Shown here: piece after piece, positions 1 to 5,943 of the stretch
Numbering within the stretch: position 1 is the stretch's first letter
Layout: each line of letters opens with the position of its first letter
Assembly: GCA_964529155.1 (NCBI GenBank)
Contig: CAZGVV010000044.1
Location: forward strand, 1 to 18,517
Direction of reading: 5' to 3'
From: CAZGVV01 sp964529155
Lineage (GTDB): Bacteria; Pseudomonadota; Alphaproteobacteria; Rickettsiales; SXRF01
Length of the DNA: 18,517 bases
Position numbers and translations under genes: made by a program
The notes under the pieces: model-generated
What the model was told of the DNA's origin: nothing
Databases searched by the model: none
Seen by the model: the letters and a program-made list of their open reading frames with translations, nothing else

Positions 1-280
1 CGCGAATCATGCCAAAGGAGGTCGCGCTGTCGAAATACGAGCTATACGGCAATTGGGTGATGGTTTGCTTGCCGGCATTAATCAAATCCGGATTCACTTC
101 CGCGTCATCGGGAAACGGGCCCATGCCGAGCATGCCGTTTTCCGATTGCAGCGTAACATTCACCCCTGGCGGCAAGAAATTAGCCACCACGGTCGGCATG
201 CCGATGCCGAGGTTAACGTAATANNNNNNNNNNAGCTCAGCCGCAGCGCGCTTACACATGTCATCACGGGTCCAGGTCAT
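1..280 (-). CDS. scoB: 3-oxoacid CoA-transferase subunit B (5' part, cut by window edge)
   Basis: Beta subunit of succinyl-CoA:3-ketoacid (acetoacetate) CoA-transferase, a cytoplasmic enzyme that activates acetoacetate to acetoacetyl-CoA. The minus strand reads MTWTRDDMCKRAAAEL, a 3-residue unknown stretch (N gap), then YYVNLGIGMPT. SENGMLGMGPFPDD follows, and then a segment of the form NPDLINAGKQT, ending at SFGMIR at the window edge. SENG contains the catalytic glutamate that forms the CoA thioester in this family. The start at 280 gives the usual short N-terminus (xWTRxxxxxRAAxEL) before YVNLGIG. No good Shine-Dalgarno precedes it directly, but the stop of a 34-codon leader ORF overlaps its ATG as ATGA. 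It is downstream of scoA on the same strand, about 300 nt away, which is longer than usual for this pair. The identity is secure; the 3' part lies outside the window. Confidence 0.93.
   Translation of the reverse strand, partial: MTWTRDDMCKRAAAEXXXXYYVNLGIGMPTVVANFLPPGVNVTLQSENGMLGMGPFPDDAEVNPDLINAGKQTITQLPYSSYFDSATSFGMIR
224..233. other. Assembly gap (10 Ns) inside scoB
   Basis: Ten undetermined bases interrupt scoB codons 16-19. Codon 16 is CTN and therefore still leucine; codons 17-19 are unknown. The reading frame is identical on both sides, and the spacing between AAAEL and YYVNLG matches what the family shows. The placeholder therefore seems to have about the true length. Confidence 0.97.
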
Positions 281-381
281 ATTAGATTACCAATGGTCTG
301 ATGATTGGATGGTCTGCTTATTGGATGATCAGATGATCGGATGATCAGATGATCGGTGCAGTTTATAAAAATAGTTCTCAT
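277..381 (-). CDS. Possible 34-aa leader ORF overlapping the scoB start
   Basis: The minus-strand ORF starts at the ATG at 381-379, begins MRTIFINCTDHLIIR and ends with a TGA at 279-277 that overlaps the scoB ATG (ATGA). The sequence AAGAGGAAAAGGAT stands directly before its ATG and places AGAGG about 8 nt upstream, better than any site directly in front of scoB. Its body runs through the GATNATC octamer array, so the peptide itself is repeat-derived and low in complexity. It may be a translated leader that delivers ribosomes to scoB, or simply an ORF made by the repeats. No homologue is recognised. Confidence 0.3.
   Translation of the reverse strand: MRTIFINCTDHLIIRSSDHPISRPSNHQTIGNLI
324..354. 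repeat. GATGATCR octamer array, inverted relative to 400-431
   Basis: Four octamers of the type GATGATCA/GATGATCG stand in a row, preceded by degenerate copies from about 295 on. They are the reverse complement of the GATCATCY arrays inside the 76-bp units, so 324-354 and 400-430 can pair as imperfect stem arms around a loop of about 45 nt. GATC sites recur throughout. Confidence 0.8.
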
Positions 382-582
382 ATCCTTTTCCTCTTCACGG
401 ATCATCCGATCATCTGATTATCTGATTATCAGCGTGATTTATAAAAACAGTTCTCATATCCTTTTCCTCTTCACGGATCATCCGATTATCTGATTATCTG
501 ATTATCAGCGTGATTTATAAAAACAGTTCTCATATTCTTTTCCTCTTCACGGATCATCCGATCATCCGATTATCTGATCATC
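355..582. repeat. Three tandem 76-bp repeats between scoA and scoB
   Basis: The units are 355-430, 431-506 and 507-582, each exactly 76 bp. Units 2 and 3 begin AGCGTGATTTATAAAAACAG; unit 1 has diverged at its start. All units then read TTCTCATATYCTTTTCCTCT and TCACG. Each ends in four GATYATCY octamers (for unit 1 at 400-431). TCACG before the array and CGTGA after it are inverted copies. On the minus strand, which is the sense strand of scoAB, each unit presents AAGAGGAAAAGGAT followed by ATG (ATGs at 533, 457 and 381). The first two open 15-codon ORFs reading MRTVFINHADNQIIR; the third is the 34-aa leader ORF. The scoA stop codon lies inside the last octamer. The unit length is not a multiple of 3, so the block is not one coding repeat. 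Confidence 0.92.
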
Positions 583-1291
583 GTCCTGTTGGATTCTGCT
601 TGGTCGTGCGAAACTCGATTCGCTTCTCAAAATGCTCGCCTTTAAAAATACGCTGCACGAAAATGCCGGGGGTGTGGATGGCTTCGATGTCCAGCTGGCC
701 TGGTTCGACCAGTTCTTCCACTTCAGCCACGGTGACGCGGCCTGCCATGGCCATCATCGGGTTAAAATTGCGGGCGGTTTTGCGGTAGATGAGGTTTCCG
801 GCGGTGTCGCCCTTCCAGGCTTTCACAATGGCCAGGTCGGCGCGCAGGCCTTTTTCCATAACGTAATGTTGGCCGTCAAACTCACGGGTTTCTTTGCCGT
901 CGGCAATAATAGTACCGGCCCCGGTTCGGGTGTAAAAGGCAGGAATCCCCGCCCCGCCAGCGCGGATGCGCTCCGCCAGCGTTCCCTGCGGGTTGAATTC
1001 CACTTCCAGCTCACCGTTTAAATATTGTTTTTCAAATGTTTTATTTTCACCGACGTAGCTGGCCACCATTTTTTTAATCTGGCGGGTGTGCAGTAAAATG
1101 CCGCTACCGAAATCATCCACCCCGCAATTATTGGCGATCCAGGTCATGCCAGTCGTACCCGCGTCGCGGATGGCGCGGATGCAATGCTCGGGAATGCCGC
1201 ATAAGCCAAATCCCCCGGACATGACGCTCATGCCGTCGGTAAGCAGACCGGCAAGGGCAGAGGGGGCGTTGGGGTATACTTTTGAGGACAT
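578..1291 (-). CDS. scoA: 3-oxoacid CoA-transferase subunit A
   Basis: Alpha subunit of succinyl-CoA:3-ketoacid CoA-transferase. With ScoB it converts acetoacetate plus succinyl-CoA to acetoacetyl-CoA plus succinate, the link between ketone bodies or PHB breakdown and acetyl-CoA. I place the start at the ATG at 1291 (MSSKVYPNAPSALAGLLTDG), giving 237 aa, the normal subunit length. The frame stays open upstream to 1378, but that part would overlap the divergent flavoprotein gene and lacks family similarity. Hallmarks are GGFGLCGIPEH at about residues 26-36, NNCGVDDFGSGILL and GGAGIPAFYTRTGAGT. The C-terminus FRTTKQNPTGR runs a few residues past the usual end and its TGA falls in the repeat block, so the repeats may have reshaped the 3' end. 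On the minus strand a TTTACA at 1330-1325 could be a -35, but a well-spaced -10 is not clear. Confidence 0.95.
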   Translation of the reverse strand: MSSKVYPNAPSALAGLLTDGMSVMSGGFGLCGIPEHCIRAIRDAGTTGMTWIANNCGVDDFGSGILLHTRQIKKMVASYVGENKTFEKQYLNGELEVEFNPQGTLAERIRAGGAGIPAFYTRTGAGTIIADGKETREFDGQHYVMEKGLRADLAIVKAWKGDTAGNLIYRKTARNFNPMMAMAGRVTVAEVEELVEPGQLDIEAIHTPGIFVQRIFKGEHFEKRIEFRTTKQNPTGR

Positions 1292-1356
1292 AACACCAGC
1301 TATAGGCGGAATTGATTGAGATTGTGTAAATATACGCCACCACACCCGCTTATCAG

Positions 1357-2826
1357 GTGTTGCACGAAGGCAAAACACCCCTTTATAATGTCGCCCTTAT
1401 GTTGGCTCATGCTATCTCCACGTCGATCCGTGATAAAATTCGTCCCGTCATGGTTGGCGGCCGCGAAGTGTTCCCTATTGTCGAAGGCGGCAAAGGGATT
1501 GCTGTAACCAATGGCTGCACGGCAGGCGCATTTGCCGCAGCCGGCGCAGTCGGTACATTTTCCGGCGTGAACGCCCAGCGTTATGATGCAAGCGGCCAGA
1601 TTATTCCCTATAGCTACAAAGGCACCACCCGCCGTGAGCGCCACGCTGAACTAATCGCCCAGAGCATTGAGGGCGGTTTGCAGCAGGCGAAGATCGCCCA
1701 TGATGTCGCCGGGGGCAAAGGCCGCATTCACATGAACGTGTTGTGGGAAATGGGCGGCTGCGAAGCGATTCTGGAAGGTATTCTGGAGCAAGGCCGCGGC
1801 CTGATCCAAGGCGTAACGTGCGGCGCTGGTATGCCGTATCGCTTAGGTGAGATCACCGCGCGCTTCGGTGTGTATTATTACCCCATCGTCTCCTCAGGCC
1901 GCGCCTTTAACGCGCTATGGAAACGTGGTTACCACAAAACCCAGGAATGGCTGGGCGCGGTGGTGTATGAAGATCCGTGGCTTGCCGGCGGGCATAACGG
2001 CCTTTCTAATAACGAGCATCCCGATGAACCGCAAAGTCCGTATGCCCGCGTAGTCGAGTTGCGCAAGGTGATGAATGGATTCGGCCTGCAAAACGTGCCG
2101 ATTATTATGGCAGGTGGTGTATGGCATTTAAGCGAATGGGAAAACTGGCTGGATAACCCTGACATCGGCGCCATTGCATTCCAATTCGGCACACGGCCAA
2201 TCGTGACGCAAGAAAGCCCGGTCTCGGAAGAGTGGAAGCGCAAATTGCTGACGCTGGAAGAAGGCGACGTGTTTCTGAACAATTTCAGCCCCACCGGCTT
2301 TTATTCGTCTGCCGTCAATAATAAATTTATTCAAGAACTCCGTGGCCGTGGCGAGCGGCAAATGGAATATCGCTCAATGCCGGAGGGTGACTTCTCGGAA
2401 GCTTTCGCCGTGGGTGCACGCGGACGCCCGGTCTATTTACAAGCGCATGAATGGCAACGCGCCAATGCCTTTGTAGAAGCCGGATTTAGCGAAGCGATGA
2501 AAACGCCGGACTCTACGCTTATTTTTGTGACACCGGAGCGCGCCAAGCATATCGTGGTCGATCAGATTGAGTGCATGGGCTGCTTAAGCCATTGCCGCTT
2601 TTCCAATTGGAAAGACCGCGACGATTACACCACCGGCAAAAAAGCGGACCCGCGCAGCTTCTGCATTCAGAAAACCCTGCAAGACATCGCTCATGGCGCA
2701 CCGGTGGATCAACAATTAATGTTCTCCGGTCACGCCGCGTTCCGCTTTGCCGGCGACCCGTACTATTCCGGCGGCTTTATCCCGACGATTGGCCAGCTGG
2801 TTGACCGGATTATGATGGGTTATTAA
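1357..2826 (+). CDS. NPD / nitronate monooxygenase-family flavoprotein with C-terminal Cys cluster
   Basis: TIM-barrel FMN enzyme related to 2-nitropropane dioxygenase / nitronate monooxygenase (NPD family); the substrate is unknown. Visible signs are GGKGIAVTNG (about 44-53), GTFSGVN (66-72), GGHNG (201-205), a phosphate-binding IIMAGGVW (249-256) and IAFQFGTRPIVTQES (273-287). At 489 aa it is much longer than classical nitronate monooxygenases (about 320-360 aa). The extra C-terminal part carries C406-x2-C409-x3-C413 and C436, an arrangement that could hold an Fe-S cluster. The start is uncertain: GTG at 1357 keeps the coding-like segment LHEGKTPLYNV, ATG at 1399 is the next in-frame choice, and neither has a clear Shine-Dalgarno. 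An in-frame stop at 1327-1329 limits extension. It diverges from scoA across 65 bp and precedes phaZ, so a role in the same catabolic locus is inferred. It could equally be an enoyl-reductase-like flavoprotein. Confidence 0.82.
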   Translation: MLHEGKTPLYNVALMLAHAISTSIRDKIRPVMVGGREVFPIVEGGKGIAVTNGCTAGAFAAAGAVGTFSGVNAQRYDASGQIIPYSYKGTTRRERHAELIAQSIEGGLQQAKIAHDVAGGKGRIHMNVLWEMGGCEAILEGILEQGRGLIQGVTCGAGMPYRLGEITARFGVYYYPIVSSGRAFNALWKRGYHKTQEWLGAVVYEDPWLAGGHNGLSNNEHPDEPQSPYARVVELRKVMNGFGLQNVPIIMAGGVWHLSEWENWLDNPDIGAIAFQFGTRPIVTQESPVSEEWKRKLLTLEEGDVFLNNFSPTGFYSSAVNNKFIQELRGRGERQMEYRSMPEGDFSEAFAVGARGRPVYLQAHEWQRANAFVEAGFSEAMKTPDSTLIFVTPERAKHIVVDQIECMGCLSHCRFSNWKDRDDYTTGKKADPRSFCIQKTLQDIAHGAPVDQQLMFSGHAAFRFAGDPYYSGGFIPTIGQLVDRIMMGY

Positions 2827-2878
2827 GCGCCCATTTTATAAGCAAATAGGCGAAAGCGGCATTTTGCACCTACTAGTA

Positions 2879-2898
2879 ATCCATTGAAAATAATGGAT
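2879..2898 (+). terminator. AT-rich hairpin after the flavoprotein gene
   Basis: ATCCATT and AATGGAT form a perfect 7-bp stem around a 6-nt loop, followed by ATATTTTTATAT. A second small inverted repeat (GCCTT/AAGGC, 2912-2928) follows. The stem is weak (mostly A-T), so this is a possible intrinsic terminator only. Confidence 0.4.
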
Positions 2899-2942
2899 AT
2901 ATTTTTATATCGCCTTATAAATCAAGGCAAATTAACGGTTTA

Positions 2943-2973
2943 TTTATACCGAAAGCGCATAATTCATTATAAT
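2943..2973 (+). promoter_or_regulatory. Candidate phaZ promoter
   Basis: There is a perfect TATAAT at 2968-2973, about 30 nt before the phaZ start. The best upstream hexamer is TTTATA at 2943-2948 with a long 19-nt spacer, so the -35 is weak. The whole 2827-3004 region is strikingly AT-rich compared with the flanking genes and otherwise holds only the two small hairpins. Confidence 0.42.
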
Positions 2974-3004
2974 TCTTTTATTTCTCGAAGGGTACAGTCG
3001 AACC

Positions 3005-4237
3005 ATGCATTTCCGGGAAAATCCGCTTTACCAGTTCCATGAGCTGCACTACGCAGCGATCGGACCTTTGCGTGCATTTGCGGGTGCAGCCAAACATTGG
3101 CATAGCAATCCCTTCAGCCCGTTTGCGTATACAGGTTTTGGCCGCAGCATCGCTGCCGCCGCTGAAGTGGTAGAACGCATCACCACCCGTTATGCCAAGC
3201 CGGAATTTGGAATTACCCATACACTGGTAAATGGCAAGCAGGTGGATATCATCGAAGAAGTGGTGGAAGAAAATCCATTTTGCCGCTTGCTGCATTTTCG
3301 CAAAGCCAAGTCTGTTACCCAGCCGAAATTACTGCTGGTTGCGCCGATGTCCGGCCACCACGCAACCCTGCTGCGCGGGACGGTAGAAGCATTACTGCCG
3401 TTTGCCGATATGTACATCACCGACTGGCAGGACGCCCGCAACGTGCCCACCGATGAAGGGCAGTTCGCGTTGTCAGACTACATTGCCTATACCATTCATT
3501 ACATGAAAACTCTGGCTCCAGAGTTGCATGTGATGGCCGTGTGCCAGCCCTCTGTCCCGGTATTGATTGCTGCCAGTGTAATGAACGAAGCGGGCGACAA
3601 AGACGCCCCCGCTTCGATGACACTGATCGGCGGGCCGGTGGATGCACGGGTGAATCCGACCAAGGTGAATTTAATGGCGGGCGAGCACAGCATGCAATGG
3701 TTTGAATCGCGCATGATTACACGCGTACCGTTTAATTATCCGGGATTCATGCGCAAGGTCTACCCGGGATTCATGCAGCTTGCGAGCTTTATGAGCCTGA
3801 ATTTAGAGCGCCACATCGACGCGCACGTCGATTTATTCAAGCATTTAGTCCAGGGTGACGGCGATTCCGCCGCTTCTCACCGTAAGTTTTATGATGAGTA
3901 TCTATCGGTCGCCGATCTGCCCGCCGAATTTTACTTAGACAGTATCGACCAGGTATTCCAACGCTTCCTGCTGCCACGCGGTGAGTTTATCTATGACGGC
4001 GATTTAGTAAAACCCGAAGCCATCACCAAAACCGCACTACTCACGCTGGAAGGTGAGCTGGATGATATCTCCGGCGTCGGCCAGACCGAAGCGGCACAAA
4101 CGTTGTGCAGAAGTTTAACCACGGACATGCGCCATCATTATGTGCAGCCGGGTGTGGGACATTATGGCATCTTCAATGGCCGCAAATTCCGCGACCATGT
4201 GGTGCCGGTGATTGTGGATTTTATTGGGAAACATTGA
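3005..4237 (+). CDS. phaZ: Intracellular polyhydroxybutyrate depolymerase
   Basis: Cytoplasmic, granule-acting PHB depolymerase of the PhaZ1 type (410 aa, normal length) that breaks stored polyhydroxyalkanoate into 3-hydroxybutyrate or its CoA ester. The N-terminus MHFRENPLYQFHELHYAAIGP is typical. The alpha/beta-hydrolase core includes LLLVAPMSGHHATLLRGTVE (109-128), and YITDWQDARNVP follows it. The nucleophile is the cysteine of AVCQPSVPVL (C180); this family uses Cys where most hydrolases use Ser. The acid residue is probably in LEGELDDISG and the base is H386 in GVGHYGIF. The start at 3005 agrees with the family N-terminus, with GAAGGG 13-18 nt upstream. With scoAB it forms a route from PHB through acetoacetate to acetoacetyl-CoA; a 3-hydroxybutyrate dehydrogenase would be needed and is not in the window. 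Confidence 0.95.
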   Translation: MHFRENPLYQFHELHYAAIGPLRAFAGAAKHWHSNPFSPFAYTGFGRSIAAAAEVVERITTRYAKPEFGITHTLVNGKQVDIIEEVVEENPFCRLLHFRKAKSVTQPKLLLVAPMSGHHATLLRGTVEALLPFADMYITDWQDARNVPTDEGQFALSDYIAYTIHYMKTLAPELHVMAVCQPSVPVLIAASVMNEAGDKDAPASMTLIGGPVDARVNPTKVNLMAGEHSMQWFESRMITRVPFNYPGFMRKVYPGFMQLASFMSLNLERHIDAHVDLFKHLVQGDGDSAASHRKFYDEYLSVADLPAEFYLDSIDQVFQRFLLPRGEFIYDGDLVKPEAITKTALLTLEGELDDISGVGQTEAAQTLCRSLTTDMRHHYVQPGVGHYGIFNGRKFRDHVVPVIVDFIGKH

Positions 4238-4238
4238 T

Positions 4239-4712
4239 ATGACAGAAGAATTCAAGCCTGTAGTAAGCAAAAAGTTTCTGAATGATTTACATGAAACAAA
4301 GGAAACATTAGAAAAAAACGGTTTACATATATGTAACTCTCTTCAGAGGGAGAAAAACCTGTATGATGCGTTTTTTATGGATCACAAAACAGACGATTAT
4401 TCGGCGTATACTCACAACACACTTAAAACTATAATTGCCCACGTAGAAGCGGTTGACACTATTAGATATATCACAAAGGGTGAGGACTACACACAGGAAC
4501 ATTTTATAGCGACTCTTAAGGACATAGTGTCTTTAGCCGAAAATTCATATGTATCAAGCGTAGGAAAATTGGGTTATGAAGAAGAAAGCAAAGATACCAG
4601 CCTAGAGTCTTTGGTAGCCAATCATAAAGACGAAATAGATAGGCTTATTAATGCTCCGCAACCCACTGTGGAGAGACCTAATTTGTCTAATAATAATAAA
4701 CGCCAACGTTAG
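4239..4712 (+). CDS. Hypothetical protein, AT-rich orphan behind phaZ
   Basis: A 157-aa protein that I do not recognise. The ATG at 4239 lies 1 nt after the phaZ stop, so it is probably co-transcribed and translationally coupled. The in-frame TTG further upstream (4212) lies inside phaZ and is unlikely as start. The product is hydrophilic, rich in Lys, Glu, Asp and Asn, and predicted to be mostly helical, with no signal peptide or membrane segment. The tail is low in complexity (NLSNNNKRQR). Base composition differs sharply from neighbours: two sampled 60-base lines are about 27% and 35% GC, against about 65% in a line of rarA. ATA and AGA codons are used freely. This suggests a recently acquired or fast-evolving gene. 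Its stop overlaps the 3' end of the convergent metallophosphoesterase by 4 nt. A role in PHB metabolism would be guesswork from position only. Confidence 0.75.
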   Translation: MTEEFKPVVSKKFLNDLHETKETLEKNGLHICNSLQREKNLYDAFFMDHKTDDYSAYTHNTLKTIIAHVEAVDTIRYITKGEDYTQEHFIATLKDIVSLAENSYVSSVGKLGYEEESKDTSLESLVANHKDEIDRLINAPQPTVERPNLSNNNKRQR

Positions 4713-5500
4713 CTCTTGAGTCCTAGCGCTACAATCCCCCGCGCCAGTCCCGTTGCATCGTCCGTTTCCACCACTACGCCACAGACGCTGCCTTCACCTT
4801 CGGCCGGTTCCATTTTGGCTTTGGGGATTTTGGTGAGGAAGCGCTTGAGCGGGCCTTCGGGCGCGAAGCCGATGACGGAGTTATAATCCCCGCACATACC
4901 GGCATCGGTTTGGTAGGCAGTGCCTTTGGGGAAAATACGGGTGTCGGCAGTAGGTACATGGGTATGGCTGCCGATGACGGCGCTGACCCGTCCGTCCAGA
5001 TAATGGCCCATTGCATTTTTCTCGCTGGTGGCTTCGGCATGGAAATCAACAAAAATCGCCTGCACCCCCGCCCCCAGCCGGTAAGGCGCAAGCACGCTGT
5101 CGGCGGTGGCAAATGGGCATGCGGCGTGTTCTTTGTGGAATACCTGACCGAGCAAATGCAGCACGACTATTTTTTTGCCTGACGCGGTAGTATATACCCC
5201 ATGGCCTGCACCCGGCGCGCTATCAGGAAAGTTTGCGGGACGCAGCAGCCGTTTTTCCTGCGCCAGAAATGGCGGCAGATCTTTTTGGTCCCACACATGA
5301 TCGCCAGCGGTAACCACATCCGCCCCTGCCGCGAGCAAATCCCGCACCATCTGAGGTGTAATGCCAAAGCCGCCCGCCGCGTTATCGCCATTGACAATGG
5401 CAAAATCAATCGCGTATTCCGTTTTCAAGCGCGGCAAATGCTTCACCACCGCATCACGCCCGGAACGACCGACAATATCGCCTAAAAAAAGCAGTTTCAT
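4709..5500 (-). CDS. ymdB: YmdB-family (TIGR00282-type) metallophosphoesterase
   Basis: Binuclear-metal phosphoesterase of the YmdB / DR1281 family (263 aa, family length); Bacillus YmdB hydrolyses cyclic nucleotides. Visible motifs are GDIVGRSGR (D8), NGDNAAGGFGIT (37-48), GDHVWDQKD (66-74), VDFHAE (H154) and GSHTHVPTADTR (H179, H181). Two expected metal ligands are changed conservatively: family members normally read NGEN and GNHxWD, but here residue 39 is Asp instead of Glu and residue 67 is Asp instead of Asn. Metal binding could survive both changes. The start MKLLFLGD matches the family; no Shine-Dalgarno is visible. The 3' end overlaps the convergent orphan gene by 4 nt. The gene stands alone on its strand, divergent from the small membrane protein gene. 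Confidence 0.93.
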   Translation of the reverse strand: MKLLFLGDIVGRSGRDAVVKHLPRLKTEYAIDFAIVNGDNAAGGFGITPQMVRDLLAAGADVVTAGDHVWDQKDLPPFLAQEKRLLRPANFPDSAPGAGHGVYTTASGKKIVVLHLLGQVFHKEHAACPFATADSVLAPYRLGAGVQAIFVDFHAEATSEKNAMGHYLDGRVSAVIGSHTHVPTADTRIFPKGTAYQTDAGMCGDYNSVIGFAPEGPLKRFLTKIPKAKMEPAEGEGSVCGVVVETDDATGLARGIVALGLKS

Positions 5501-5559
5501 AGGGGGGCGTTATGGCATAGTCTCAGGCTTTAAGGAAGCGTTGGCTTCAAGGATTGCTT

Positions 5560-5943
5560 ATGGAACGCGCAATGACCCCTGTGTATCTGCTTATCTTACT
5601 GGCCGTCTGCATTAATGTGGCGGCGCAACTGCTGCTGAAAATGGGCATGGCCCGTATCGGGCATTTTGATTTTGTGATGGAAAATATCTGGCCGATCGGC
5701 TGGAAAATAGCCACTAACTGGCAGATTCTGCTCGGTTTGTGCTGTTATGTGGGAAGTGTAGTGGTGTGGATGATGGTATTATCACGCTCCGACGTGAGCT
5801 TCGCCTACCCGATGTCGAGCCTTGGCTATATTTTAACCGCGCTGGCGGCGTGTTTTATGCTCGGTGAGCAGGTAACGCTGCTGCGCTTGGGCGGTATCAT
5901 GCTGATTATCGGGGGTGTATTCTTAGTTGCACGCAGCGCATGA
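5560..5943 (+). CDS. Small DMT/EamA-like membrane transporter
   Basis: A 127-aa integral inner-membrane protein with four predicted helices (about residues 6-22, 45-65, 72-92 and 102-124). It resembles half-size members of the drug/metabolite transporter superfamily such as ArnE/ArnF flippase subunits and SMR proteins. Supporting segments are INVAAQLLLKMGM in helix 1 and the pattern SDVSFAYPMSSLGYILT, like the conserved SxxxAYPxxS segment of that group. LGEQVTLLRLGGIMLIIGGV is helix 4. ATG 5560 is chosen because AAGGA sits 6 nt upstream; TTG 5554 and ATG 5572 are alternatives. A small hairpin (GAAGC/GCTTC, 5535-5548) lies before the RBS. Its stop overlaps the rarA start as ATGA, so the two are coupled. 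The substrate cannot be read from sequence. Confidence 0.85.
   Translation: MERAMTPVYLLILLAVCINVAAQLLLKMGMARIGHFDFVMENIWPIGWKIATNWQILLGLCCYVGSVVVWMMVLSRSDVSFAYPMSSLGYILTALAACFMLGEQVTLLRLGGIMLIIGGVFLVARSA

Noticed and set aside
300..582. CRISPR array
   Set aside because: The units are contiguous 76-bp tandem repeats made of octamers, with no unique spacers of constant length and no cas genes nearby.
510..788. Plus-strand ORF of 92 aa
   Set aside because: It begins in the repeats and continues antisense to the well-supported scoA, with no family features.
1292..1356. Firm promoters in the scoA / flavoprotein divergent region
   Set aside because: TTTACA (minus, 1330-1325) is a good -35 match, but the TATAGC that could serve as -10 is about 20 nt away, and no plausible pair was found for the plus direction.
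4212..4238. Upstream TTG start for the orphan gene
   Set aside because: It would overlap the phaZ coding end in another frame, while the ATG at 4239 directly follows the phaZ stop.
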